Below, in pieces: positions 22,183 through 33,700 of a stretch of 64,000 bases of DNA. This DNA comes from Cordilura impudica (lineage: Eukaryota > Arthropoda > Insecta > Diptera > Scathophagidae). A program made the position numbers and the translations under genes. The stretch is from the NCBI GenBank assembly GCA_963682025.1, contig OY821519.1, positions 6,287,668 through 6,351,667 of the forward strand. Direction: 5' to 3'. Numbering within the stretch: position 1 is the first letter of the stretch; the number at the start of each line of letters is the position of its first letter. Under the pieces are notes generated by a model. The model searched no databases. It saw only the letters and a program-made list of their open reading frames with translations, and was not told the origin of the DNA.

Positions 22183-22901
22183 ATAGTTATGTTCTAAATG
22201 GATCTAATAAATTATTTATTTTTTTACTTTTATTATTATTAGATATTAATTTAATTATTATTGGAAATAAATAAAAAAATTAATTTTCAACATTTCTATA
22301 AAAAAAGTGATTTTTTTCCTGAGGTTAACATATTGCGGGTATTACAGTATCGAAGGTATAAAATTTTAGTTAGATATGTTACATACCGTCGGAAAGGCTA
22401 TGTTGTTTAGTTTCTCAGTGTATGCTTTATTTTGAAGGATTCAGAAACACTTACACACCAATAGGAAAAAAATTCAAATTAGTGCATATTCTATAAATTG
22501 AAAAACCGTTGTCTCGCATACCACTAAGCGACCAAAAAGTTCTTAAAGGAAAAACCTAAGCTTTCTTTTGAGCCAAAAAAAAATTTCCTTTTCTGAAAAA
22601 AGGCAAAAAATTTTTGATTTTGAAAAAAAAAGTCAAAATTTTTTTTTATTTTTTTTAAATTTTTTTTCCGAAACACTGAAGAAATAGCTATCTTAACTAT
22701 TTGGGACAAATTTCGCTAAGAACAATAGGAATAAATTATATATCAAATTTTGACCCTCCCCTAACTCAGAGAGTTCTGGACCGATCTTGTTGAAAAATTG
22801 TGTTTAAACTGCTATTCAATAGGACTAACCTTGGTGTAAATTTCATCCCGATCGGCAGACATTGGTCTTAAAAGTTGGATCAGTTGACATGAAATGCCCC
22901 A

Positions 22902-23885
22902 TATATATAAAAGCGAAGGTATGTATGTTCGTTGTTTTTGTAATTTATAGGCAGTAAAATCATTGGACCGATCTTTTGTGGGCGTGGCACCTCCCATGGC
23001 CGTGCTGAAAATGGAAGGGATGGGATAATTAGGCGTGGTGCCTTCAATAAAAATTAATTACTCAATATCATATATCTCAAACATTATGACAAACATAGCT
23101 TCGCAAATTTGTCTGACGTCATCTATTATTAATGTTGGTAGTCGCACCAATGGGCGTGGCATACCCATAAAAAATAAAAATTAAATGTTATATATCTGGA
23201 GTATTGCAACTTTGAGCATCTTAGGATTTTGCGTGGAGCCATAAGTTATTCACGTGATTACTCAAAAAAAAATGGGCTTGATCAAAATAATGGGCATGGC
23301 ACCGCCCATATAAAAGTAACTACATAATATCATATAACTGGAGTTCTATATAAGGCAAAGCCTTGAACTTTTTACAAGTCCATCATATATTAATCAGATA
23401 TTAATGTGAGCATTCAGATAGAAAATGGGCGGTAAAGGATTATTGGGCGTGGAACCTGCTATACAAAAATTATATAGTACTTTGAAACTTTTGGCAAGCA
23501 AATTTATTGCCATTTTTATTATTTATTCGTTGAAAATATGGGTGAAAACGCTAAACTCAAAAATCGCCAATATCAAAAATCGCCTAAACCGAAAATTGGG
23601 AAAAACAAAAATCTTCAAAATCAAAAATCTTTAAACTCAGAAACTGGCAAAATTAAAAATCGCGAAAATCAGAAATCGCCAAAGTCAAAAATCGCTAAAA
23701 TAATAAATTGCCAAATGATTTTAGAAATTCAATCGTTCAATGCTGATGGACTTAATTTGAAAATCAATGTTTTTCATGGGCAGCTATATGTAGCTTCCTC
23801 TAGAGCAGGAATGCCGATAAATTTGATATTTTTTGCACCGGATGAAAAGACAAAAAAAATGTATATCAGCAAGCACTGAAATAAA
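22902..23885 (+). mobile_element. Helitron copy, 3' end missing
   Basis: ATATATATAAAAGCGAAGGT resembles a Helitron 5' end without its first TC. The interior has the same GGGCGTGGCACC blocks, the same AAAAATCGCC short-word array (23545-23720) and the same GGGCAGCTATATGT segment as the 9046-10475 copy. It lacks the terminal hairpin and CTAG, so the 3' end is lost or diverged. Frames across the array are repeat artefacts. Confidence 0.65.
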
Positions 23886-24610
23886 AAAAAATAAAAAATA
23901 AGTAAACTAAAATGATTTAATTGTACACACAAACTCTGTAGGAAACATAGACGTCAATAAATATCGGTAAGTCGTAACGAAGTGCGGCAGAGTATACCAA
24001 TATTATTAGAATATTTTTGGGAGTTTAGCATCCACGTTTGTCACAAAAGTGAAATACTTCTCGTCAATTTGACCGTTTGATTATTTCAATAAAAATTTTT
24101 GCGATAATTATTATGTTGGTTGTTTAGTTACGATTTATGGAAAACTAGAAAATTTTCTGTGTACGATGCAGCTTAAGGCAACACATATATATCGAACAAT
24201 CTATATATGTTATGGAAGTCCTGTTACTGGTAAAATTCTCCTGATAGAGAATGACATGGTAAACAGTTTGGCGGCATAATATTGTACAATATTTTGTACG
24301 GCCAAGTTTTAATTTTAGCACGTTCCATTTATTCATCACTCATTTCGGTCAAACATCAAGTCAACACAGTGCTCATTAAACATATTAACTGACATATTTT
24401 TCCGAAATATCGTGATAAAAAAACAAGTAATAATATTGGCTTTTTAACCTGCTGGGCCACATTTAATATAGCAGTAACAAAGGAGGCCACAAATGTTTCA
24501 ATACCGATAAATGTAACTTCTGTAAAGTTATTGCTGTTCAAATTTAACTTTTCTACTTTAAGTTATCTCAAATTCATTTTTTTATACATACTTTCAATAA
24601 ATACAAAAAC
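23886..24610. other. AT-rich stretch, no gene recognised
   Basis: Two short minus-strand frames (24145-24339 and 24356-24541) could be pieces of one decayed protein, but I cannot name it. No element ends seen. Confidence 0.45.
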
Positions 24611-25323
24611 TGGCGCTGCGAACTAAGGCCCCAAGGAACAAATGCCCAAAAAAAAAATAACAAATGCCCTAAAAAATAAACAAATGCCCCATTTTTTCAA
24701 AAAACCAAATAAAAAAATGGACTTATATTCAAATGAAAATTTGCAAACTGCTCTCAAGATTTCTCCTACATAAACGCATTTAAATTCTATATTTTTGGGC
24801 GCATCATTTAGCTCGCATGTCCATAGCATATCTTGCAATGTTTGCAAAACTTTCGTAGCATTTTTGAGTTTTCTCTTATCCATAAAAATGTAAAATATCG
24901 GAATGATGTGCAAAAAATATGTTTTGCGGCGATTACAAAAAAGTTGAAGACAACTGAGCGGCGCGGGTGTGGCTGCCAAACCAATGCGGAAGAGGCGCGC
25001 ACTCGCGCAACACGGTTACTACAAATTTTTTTTTCACTGCTTAATTCAATTTACACACGATTCCTGATATTTTTTCAGTTTACGAGAAAATAAATAAACT
25101 ACAAACAAAAACCAATAACATAAACTGGTTTCGTAGTTTATTTTTGGAGTGTATTTGTTCATCAGTCTTGAAATAAAAATGAATTTAGGCCCCAAACTTA
25201 CAAATTAAAAATGAACAAATTCCCCAACATACTTCGTACTGGAATAAAAAATTAACATGTGCCCCAAAAACCATAAATATTTGTTCCTAATGAACCCCAT
25301 ACAAATTTTTTGGGGCAGCGCCA
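24611..25323. mobile_element. CCCC-rich TIR element, uninterrupted copy
   Basis: The ends share TGGCGCTGC in inverted orientation (24612 and 25322), followed by CCCCAA-type words and GGAACAAAT on both sides. The middle carries a CpG-rich patch (24955-25015), also present in the 13990-15818 copy. No transposase frame, so it is non-autonomous. Target duplication not identified. Confidence 0.55.
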
Positions 25324-25861
25324 TAAAAATTAAAAAAAATTAAATTAATAAAACATAAAGATTCCTTTTACCCCCATTAGCATCCGAACTTCCAAAAGTT
25401 TTCGTCGCATCTGATATTTATTTCTATATCTAGTGATCCACATACTATGTATTTTATGTTAATATTTCATATTCCTAGATACGTTTGTTTAGAAGATAGC
25501 AAATGTAAATTTTTTCCTTTTTGGTCATTTTTTCTCCACTATATATTAGAATTAACAATAAATATATCCTTGATTGATGCCCACGTATTCGGTGGAGTCT
25601 GTATACCAAATTCATTTATAGATTTATATGTTATATGTAAATTTTATTAAAAATGTTAACTTTTAATCAGAATATATAATAATATTTGTTAATTAATATG
25701 AAACGTCATTTAAAAATATTTAAATACTACTAATAATAATAAATTATTCCAAAACCATAGTTCATACCATAGTTATGCTGCAACAGAGTTTATCTCGTGG
25801 TTCGTACCAGGGATGAGTAATGTCTAGCATATGCGGACCTATGCTGGGATGGATTTATTTC

Positions 25862-25904
<43 letters not shown>

Positions 25905-27846
25905 TAAAAAGATGCAGAAAGATACCATTTTTGGCCGGTTTTTCCTCTCAGATGGCCGGTTTTCGAAAAAATTAATTCGGAGCCCATGTTTGTATCTCGG
26001 ATAGAGTCTACACAACAACATTTAATATTCCTAAATTCATATGTTACCATTTTCCTCCTTTTTGGCCGCTTTTACCCCCTTAATGTATGAATTATTAAAA
26101 ATCCCTTCTTAGTGGATCTTTGCCCCAATAGGGGAAGCTACAGTCAAAATTTCAAGTTTCAAAGCGTTTGGGCTGGGCGATGAATAACGTCCACGCAACT
26201 CTTTCATATATATAGGTTGCATAAGCAAAATCAATTCGTTATATAATTTTATGGGCTATTTTTTCATAACGAGAAAAAAACTTCTATATAAATAAATGTT
26301 TACTTTAGCATAATTTTAATTGAGCGAATTTTCACGTGGACAATATTGTTTAATTTTTGGGCATTTTTTTATTTAATTTATTTTATTTTTTAATTTTTTT
26401 TTTTAATTTTTCGAATTCTTGGACCATTTTTCATATTTTTTTGGGCAAAACTTCATTTTTTTGGTGATTTTTAATTTTTCATTATTTGAAACACTTCATT
26501 CAAAATACTGGATTTTTTTCAAGTGTGACTATGTTGAAATTAGTCGAATGGCATTTGAAGTATTGTAGATTTTTGAATAATCTGCATAAGCATTAGGAGA
26601 TTTGTTTAGCTTTGGCAAATGTAGCTGCAATTGTTGTACATCCTTTCGTACGTGCCCTGTCACTTTTATTTTTGTTTCCATAACAAAAAGATACCAAAAT
26701 CTATTGTGTGGTTTACATTGAAGTAAATGCATGAGTACTGTAATTATTTTTCTTGGCCTTCTACAGTTTCATTTAAAAAAATTCAATTTTTGTGCTGCTG
26801 AAAGAACTTTTTTTTAGGTTTTTTTTTTTGTAATTATTTTTTGTGTCATCAGGTATTTCTTCGGAAATGTATTATTTTCGTTCTTACCTTAACCAAAGTT
26901 ATCATTGGAATTGAGGTTAAAAGGAAATGAATTGTAGGCAGCTGACATATTGTTAAAATATAACAAATGCCAGCTAGAGAAAATAATAATTCAAGTCAAT
27001 TGACAAGTAGGTCTCTTCAAATATAAATGTGAATAATCAGAAAATACAAGGCTGTCAGATTACGCCATACAATGCAGTGCTAAAATATTTTTATTTTTTT
27101 TTTAAGTTCAATTCAACAAATAGAGGTCATAAAAACTAGCAATAAATTATTGATACTTATAGAGAGGTTCTTAAGTTTGAGTGAAATTCCTGAATTTCAT
27201 TTGTGGTTGTATTGTTATTTATGAAAAAAAAATCAAAAGTCAGTTTTCTTTCAATACAAATATTAATATATATTTTTATTTGGCAAAATACCCAAATCAA
27301 AATATCTGTTTTACAAATTCTCAAGGGAAATCAATTTTCAGCACTACATAAATCACAAATAAATAAATTATTGCAAATAAATATTATATTTGTTAAAAAT
27401 TATACAAGAACAATAAAAAAAAAGACAGGTAGAGAGACGTATAATTTTATTTAAAGTTTAGTTTCCGCTTTAGCTAAATTAATTTTAAGCTATACTCGGT
27501 GTTATAAATGATTTGAAAATAATTAATAACAATATAAATCTAAATTTTTGGCTTAGGGAAATACTTTCATCAAATTTTTTTTATATTGGAAAATATTAGA
27601 GCCCAATATGAATTAAAAAATTTAAAAAAAAAAGTAATTATGCCTAAATATGCAGCTCAACTAACATAATTTCGGTTACTGATGACGTTTATTATTGGAG
27701 GCTTAAACAAAATTATTTGGAGTTTACTTTAATATTTCAAATATCTTAAAACGAATTTTTTTTAACTTTTCAAGTCACACAACACTAAGCATGTTAAGTT
27801 GTGGCTTAGCTTTTTTCATGTTTCTCCTAGTTAAACAAATTTTTGA
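25324..27846. other. AT-rich stretch with scattered repeat debris
   Basis: No gene supported. The part from 25780 to 26200 (GGCCGGTTTTTCC, GGCCGGTTTTCG, CCCAATAGGGGAAGC, GGGCTGGGCGATGA) is richer in G and C than its surroundings and looks like old repeat debris without visible ends. Long T runs occur at 26390-26410 and 26810-26830. Confidence 0.5.
25862..25904. repeat. (AAT)14 microsatellite
   Basis: An uninterrupted TAA/AAT trinucleotide run of about 42 bases. Confidence 0.9.
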
Positions 27847-27967
27847 TGTGCAAACATCTATGTGCTCAGGGGGTGGGGGGGGAGGAATTCAATTTCACAA
27901 TACAATCACAAAAACAGCGTAAGGGAAAAACGGTGTGTGGTGTATGTAAGTGTATTGGTGTATTTAG
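27847..27967 (+). repeat. Left part of GATGTG-bounded module
   Basis: GATGTGCAAACATCTATG and TTTCACAATACAATCACAAA match 9205-9270. The matching right border, AGATGTTTACACATC with CCTGTGATCGGACTCACAT, is far away at 33652-33690. The module appears to have been split by the insertions in between. Confidence 0.5.
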
Positions 27968-28100
27968 ATAGCAGAACCGCCGAGTTCGCTGTATATTTAG
28001 CAAAATCACAAATCTATTTCATTAATTTTAAATATTCAAGCTATTGACCGCTAGGTGTGCTGTGAGTTTAACATGTTCACAAACTTACAGAGTTGTTTTT
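27968..28100 (+). repeat. Tandem unit 1, first part (~170-185 bp unit)
   Basis: CAGAACCGCCGAGTTCGCTGT through ACTTACAGAGTTGTTTTTT repeats at 31580-31715. Unit 1 is interrupted at its T run by the DINE-like element at 28101 and resumes at 31535. Confidence 0.7.
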
Positions 28101-28814
28101 TATATCCCATACCACTATGTGGTTTGGGTATAATGACTTTGTGCTGGTGTTTGTAGCTACCAAAACTATTTGACCTAGACCCATCTTTTATTATACCGAT
28201 CGAATCAGAATCACTAGCTGATTCGATTTAGCAATGTCCGTCCGTACGTCCGTCCGTCTGTGTGTCCATCTAAAGCTTTTAATCAAACTGCAGGTCGCAA
28301 ATATGAATATATTTTGATGAAATTTGGTATATAAGCTTTTATCTGCCATAGGATGAACGCTATTGAAATTGGTGAGAATCGGTCCATACAAATGACCCCT
28401 ATGAAATTAACGTAAATTGCCATAAGACCCAAATTATCATATAAATCTTAGACAAATTGGGTTTGTGTGTATTTATTACATCCATTAATCCGTAGTCCAA
28501 AAATGATCCCTATTGCATAACTCTTAGTCATAGGCCCCATATATAGAGCTGCTTCCCGATATTCACTTAAATCTATCAAAAAACAAAAATATTGCACTGA
28601 TTCTTCTCAAATTTTGTTTGTATATATTTTGCAAAACACAAGAGGCTGAACCAAACATGGTCAGGATCGGTCCAATTTTGGGCCTAGTCCCCATATAAAT
28701 ATAGCATCCGATATCAACTTTCTCATATCTGCAGCCAAAAAAATTTTAAAAAATCCCACTCAAATGTGGTTTATGCTTATTTTCTATGTCCAGTTAGTTT
28801 GGCCTAAGAGATAG

Positions 28815-31456
28815 TTTAGTTTAGTTTATTTTTATTTGTTCTTCCCATACAACAAGATTTACATCTTTTATATTATAGTATGGGAATTTTTAAAGAAAAA
28901 CAAGTTACGGTATACAAAAATATTTAAATAAATTGTATAATTATATAAAGTAAATAAAAAAATAAATAAAATAAAGAACTAAATAAATGAATGAGTTTGA
29001 CATAATTTAACATAAAAGAATCAAATGGTAAAAATTTTGATTAAGAAAAAAAAAAAAAAAAAAGAGAAAAATGGTTGAAATAACGTAGGTATATTAAAAA
29101 CAATAAGTGACAAACAATTTAAATTTGCATTGAAAAACTAGCAGTTATTTTGTTTTTGAACTGTATTGCGTTGTTGATTTTCTGTGTTTGATTTGGTAGT
29201 AAGTTCCAGAGATAAACGGCATTAAAATAGAACTGCCATTCAGAAATTTTACTACGATATCTTATCGGTACAAGCTTTCTCCCTCTATTGGATCTTGCAA
29301 AGGTTAAGCGGTTGAAAAGGTATGATGGTTCCTTCTGATATATAATTTTGTGTAATAGGACTAGCACCTTTAATTTTAAAATATTATCAAACGACATACC
29401 ATATAGTCTTGTTGAAAACGAGGAAATACGATCAAGTCTGTTTAATCCATAAACATACCTTATAATACTATTGAAGGCCACATTTAGTTTTCTCTTACTA
29501 GTTGAGTCACATAAAGCAAAAATTTCACACCCGTATAATAAAACCGGCATTAGGTAAGATTTTGCAAGTATTATTCTTATATTTAATGGAGTGCAAGGTT
29601 GAGTCGCCCAAAGCGTCCGAAGCATACCATACGTTCTCCCTACCACAACGTTTACATGATTGTTCCAACTAAGTGTGTCATTAAAAACAATACCCAGATT
29701 TTTTGATGAGGACACAATTTCAATTCTCTGATTGTTGAGAACAATATCAAAATCTAGATTATGACGTAGAGTTTTCTTGTGCATGATGAGACATTTGGAC
29801 TTGAGGGGATTCAGACAAAGTCCATTAGCAGTTTCCCAGTTATAAATATTATTTAAATCATCATTAAGTTTTGCTACGTTTTCTCTGGAAGATATTAGTG
29901 GACTGCAAAGATATAGTTGGACGTCATCGGCGTACATGTGTACTTTACAATACTTTACATGATCTGGCAAGTCATTGGCGTACATTGAAAATAAAAGAGG
30001 GCCTAGAATTGAGCCTTGCGGAACACCTTTAGGTACATGTAGTGGTCTCGAAAATTGGTTATTAAGGAAGACTGACTGAACACGGTTTGCCAGGTAGGAT
30101 TCAATAAGTTTCTTTGAACACATGGAGAAATTAAAAAGCCGGCTAAGTTTTGTTGAAAGTATTGAGTGATCAACTATGTCGAAGGCTTTAGAATGATCAA
30201 GAAGGACTAAAAAGCAAATATTTCCACCATCAATGGCATGACGAATATCATCTGCAACATCTATTAAAGTAGTTGTACAACTATGTTTTTGCCTAAAGCC
30301 TGATTGCTTTTGCGATAATAGCCCAAATCGTTTTAGGTATTCGTTTATCTGTTTATGCATTATCTTCTCAAGAGCCTTAGAAAAGAATGGTAGTATTGAT
30401 ATAGGCCTAAACTCAGAGTTTGTCTTAGGCACAGGAATAACCTTTGCATGCTTCCATTGTGTTGGAAACACGCTGGTGGTAAGGATCGTATTATACATGT
30501 AAGTTATGTATGGTAAGAGGATAGGAAGGATAATTTTGATAAATTTAGGGTGCATGTTATCATATCCAATTGCATTTGATTTTATGGCTAAAAGACAGGT
30601 AAGGGCCTCATCATTGCTAACACATTGAAAATCAAATGGACTATCATTGTCAGAAATCACTAGGTTATTGATTGTATTGTGTGCAGGAGGTTGACATTGA
30701 ACAGTGGGTAAATTAGTAAAAGCTGAATTAAGTTCATCAGGAGTGAGTTCGCAAGTTTTCCTATTACTAGTTCGGCCAATTCCAATTTCCCGAATAGTTT
30801 TCCATTTCCGTTTGGTGTTAATTGCATTTTCAAAACGGTGGCCATAATATTCAGACTTTGATCTACGAATTTCACGAGTAACTTCTCTTCTAAGATTTCG
30901 ATATTCTTCTTTAAGTTGAGGTAACTTAAATTTTTTCCAACGTGAAAACGCATTATCTCTTTGACCAATCAGTTGTTTAATATGTGCTGTAAACCACGAT
31001 CTTGTATAGGTCCTAATGTTCTTCGTTATCTTAGGTACAGTAAGATCAAATAAGTATGAGATATTATTCTCCAAGAAGGACAACTGATGGTCAACAGAAG
31101 TCATATGATAAATGGACGCCCAATTTACTAAAGAAATATGTTCTGCCAAAACATTGTAATTGATATTATTAAAGTCACGATATGTAACTGATAGTGTTTC
31201 ATTATTTAAAATAAAGTCATATGTCGTGAAAATTAAGTCGTGTTTCGAGAAACATGAGGCCGATAGTTGGTCGTACAACAATACTTTGGTTAAATCGTTA
31301 ACAAAAAAAAGGTCAAGTAAAGTACTTGCTGTTGATGTATAGTGTGTAGGCATCGTGTAGTTTAATGAAGTGAGACCAATGGTTTCCATGTTTTCTGAGA
31401 CATAAGTGTCACACAGAAGATTACAATTAAAATCACCTGCAATTAACAAATCCATG
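28815..31456 (-). mobile_element. 5'-truncated LINE (non-LTR retrotransposon)
   Basis: The 3' end on the minus strand is an AATAAACTAAACTAAA tail at 28815, not a plain poly(A). The 5' end at about 31456 cuts into the endonuclease domain. Flanking words CTATCTTA (31457-31464, minus) and CTATCTCTTA (28805-28814, minus) look like an 8-10 bp target duplication inside the DINE-like host. About 300 bp of 3' untranslated sequence follows the stop codon. Confidence 0.8.
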
Positions 31457-31462
31457 TAAGAT
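29119..31462 (-). pseudogene. LINE reverse transcriptase ORF, N-terminus lost
   Basis: About 780 residues remain open. They start with the last part of an APE-type endonuclease (LLIAGDFNCN and STLLDLFFVND). The reverse transcriptase follows, with FRPISILPFFSKALEKIM, LLDHSKAFDIVDHS, GVPQGS (about 484-489) and the catalytic YADD (516-519). A thumb and C-terminal region ends with RLYGMSFDNILKLKVLVLLH and FYFNAVYLWNLLPNQ. Nominal residue numbers count from an ATG at 31479, which lies in antisense DINE-like sequence, so the first seven residues are not LINE. The style fits the Jockey/CR1-L2 side of the LINE tree; I cannot fix the clade. No internal stops suggests a fairly recent insertion. A related degenerate copy is at 52545-53920. 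Confidence 0.85.
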
Positions 31463-31534
31463 AGTGTCCCTAAACGCAAGGTATAGGGTATCGTATGGTC
31501 GGTCTAGACTGACTATAATTTTCTTACTTGTTTT

Positions 31535-31766
31535 TTAATGTTCAAGTATATATTTGCTATTGACAGAACTTTTTAGTAACCAGAACCGCTGAGTTCGCTG
31601 TCTCTTTAGCAAAATCACAAATCTTTTCCGTTAATCTTAAATATTCAAACTATTCACCGCTAGGTGTGCTAGCATGTGTTTATCATGTTTACAAACTAAC
31701 AGTGTTGTTTTTTTTTTTAATATTCAAGTATATTTGCTATTGACAGAACTTTTTTAGTAAACAGAA
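31535..31766 (+). repeat. Remainder of tandem unit 1 and complete unit 2
   Basis: 31535-31577 (TTCAAGTATATATTTGCTATTGACAG and on) finishes unit 1. Unit 2 (31578-31766) shows the same order without interruption, including the T run where unit 1 received its insertion. Confidence 0.7.
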
Positions 31767-32215
31767 TTTCAGAAAGTATCAATTGTATTTTAGAAAACGT
31801 TAATTGATTTTCAGAAAATATCAATTGTATTTCGAAAAGTATCAATCATGTTTCAGAAAACATCAATTGATTTTCAGAAAGTATCAATTGAATTTTAGAA
31901 AACATCAATTGAGTTTCAAAAAGTATCAATTGTGTTTCAGAAAGTATCCATTCCATTTCAGAAAACATCAAGTGATTTTCAGAAAATATCAATTGAATTT
32001 CAGAAAATCAATTGAGTTTCAGCAATTATCAAATGTATTTCAGAAAATATCAAATGTATTTCCGAAATTATCAACTTTATTTCAGAAAACATCAAATGTA
32101 TTTCAGAAAACATCAAATGTATTTCAGAAAACATAAAATGTATTTCAGAAATTATTAAATTTACTTCAGAAAATATTAATTGAATTTCAGAAAATATCAA
32201 TTGAGTTTCAGAAAA
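31767..32215 (+). repeat. Tandem array of 21-25 bp TTTCAGAAAATATCAATTG units
   Basis: About 18 imperfect units of TTTCAGAAAATATCAATTG plus a few bases. Frames are open on both strands only because the unit lacks stops. Similar words occur in the middle of the long DINE-like elements (45840-46080). An inverted piece of the array lies at 33555-33645. Confidence 0.85.
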
Positions 32216-32280
32216 ATAGTCCGAAGGCTATATAAAAATATATGTTAGAAGTATTACACTGGGTTTGTAATATTTCTTGA

Positions 32281-33054
32281 AAACAAGTAAGAAAATTATA
32301 GTCGGTCTAGACCGACTATACGATACCCTATACCATGCGTTTAGAGACCCTATCTCTTAGGCCCAACTAACTGGACATAGAAAATAAGCAAAAACCAAAT
32401 TTGAGTGTGATTTTTATTAATTTTTTTGGCTGCAGATATGAAAAAGTTAATATCGGATGCTATATCTATATAGGGACTTGGTCCAAAAATGGACCGATCC
32501 TGATCATGTTTGCTAAAGTCTCTTGTGTTTTGCAAAAATATATACAAACAAAATTTAAGAAGAATCAGTGCAATATTTTTGTTTTTTAATAGATTTAAGT
32601 GAATATCGGGAAGCAGCTCTATATGGGGTCAAAGGAATCATTTTTGGACTACTCATTAATGGATGTAATGAACGCATACAAACCCAATTTGAGTAAGATC
32701 TATATGACAATTTGGATCTTATGGCAATTTATGTCGATTTCATATGGGTAATTTGTATGGGGGCTAGGTCTGAACATGGACTGATTCTCACCAATTTCAA
32801 TAGCGTTCATCCCATGGCAGATAAAAGCTTATGTACCAAATTTCATCAAAATACATTCATATTTGCGACCTGCAGTTTGATTACAAGCTTTACATGGACA
32901 CACAGACGGACGGACGGACGGACATTGTTAAATCAACTCAGAAAGTGATTCTGATTCGATCGGTATAATTAAAGATGGGTCTAGGTCAAATATTTTTGGT
33001 TGTTACAAACAGCAGCACAAAGTCATTATACCCAAACCACATAGTGGTATAGGG
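32281..33054 (-). mobile_element. DINE-1-like element, near full-length copy
   Basis: On the minus strand it starts at the GTGGTTTGGGTATAATGACT hairpin (about 33054; the first TATA is lost) and carries GTCCGTCCGTCCGTC at 32905-32920. It ends with the perfect 24-bp palindrome at 32297-32320 and TTACTTGTTT at 32281. It lies next to the tandem array. Confidence 0.8.
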
Positions 33055-33059
33055 CAAAA

Positions 33060-33289
33060 GCAAAAGGCCGTAATTAATATTTTTATTTTTTTACAGGAGA
33101 AGCAAAAAACATCATAAAACAAAAACTACTTCAAACTTGATACCTAAATTTAAGAATCAATCTGGAAAATAATGATGGATTATTATTGATGAAAAAAAAT
33201 TCATGGTAAAATAGTAGTTTTTAAATAAAAGGCCGTAACTACAATACAAGAAGTAAATTTTGAACTTTCTGCTAGTTACGGCCTTTTGC
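33060..33289. mobile_element. 230-bp MITE with GCAAAAGGCCGTAA termini
   Basis: GCAAAAGGCCGTAA at 33060 and TTACGGCCTTTTGC at 33276-33289 form a perfect 14-bp TIR. A second copy of the motif at 33227-33241 pairs with the right end over 15 bases, making a strong hairpin. Another motif, AAAAGGCCGCC, is at 33410. No coding frame I can defend. Confidence 0.65.
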
Positions 33290-33554
33290 ATTTTAGATGA
33301 CGATAAACGTGTTTTGTTCAAAATGATGACTTCAAAATCGGTCAAAAATCTATCCTGGTATTTACATTGTAGCTGATTTACATATGAAGTCCTCATCTTT
33401 TTTCGATTAAAAGGCCGCCTTTGATAGTTTATTTTCCAGTGCAAAACAAAGAAGTCCAAATATTGCTAAACATTTTCTGCGACTCCAAATCACTAATAGA
33501 AACAATAATAACTTTTCGGTATTGTAGGGTAAACTATTTTTTAATTCTGAATTT

Positions 33555-33645
33555 CAATAGATATTTTCAGAAATTCAATTGATATTTTCTGAAATATATT
33601 TGATGTTTTCTGAAATACATTTGATACTTTCTGAAATACAATTGG
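33555..33645 (-). repeat. Inverted fragment of the 21-25 bp array
   Basis: CAATTGATATTTTCTGAAAT-type units in the opposite orientation to 31767-32215. The two arrays now bracket a DINE-like element and a MITE. Confidence 0.7.
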
Positions 33646-33647
33646 AA

Positions 33648-33700
33648 AAGGCGTAGATGTTTACACATCTCCCCTGTGATCGGACTCACATTGATTTTTT
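33648..33700 (+). repeat. Right border of GATGTG-bounded module
   Basis: TAGATGTTTACACATCTCCC and GTGATCGGACTCACATTGAT match 9524-9570. This pairs with the left border at 27847. Confidence 0.5.

Larger units (their letters stand above)
18935..22901. mobile_element. Inverted-repeat transposon with two DINE-like insertions
   Basis: The left arm (18935-19710) and right arm (22190-22901) are inverted copies. They share GGGGCRTTT at the tips, CCGATCGGGATGAA, TTTTTCAACAAG, CAGAACTCTCTGAGTTAG and ATTTGTCCCAAATA. An inner inverted segment follows (19735-19870 against 21255-21385, sharing GCTGATGAAGTA). The middle carries a decayed minus-strand protein at 20593-21260. DINE-like elements were inserted separately beside each inner arm. 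The right tip touches a Helitron 5' region at 22902. Superfamily unknown. Confidence 0.6.
28101..31534 (+). mobile_element. DINE-1-like element split by a LINE
   Basis: Begins TATATCCCATACCACTATGT and has GTCCGTCCGTACGTCCGTC at 28236. It runs collinear with other copies to 28814, resumes at about 31457 after the LINE, and ends with a 24-bp palindrome variant and TTACTTGTTTT. The flanking tandem unit at 31578-31760 shows the uninterrupted T run, so no target duplication was made. Removing the LINE leaves about 790 bp, the length of the copy at 54061. Confidence 0.8.

Noticed and set aside
31804..32200. Open frames of 110 and 66 residues on both strands
   Set aside because: They run through the 21-25 bp tandem array, whose unit has no stop codons on either strand; the repeat alone explains them.
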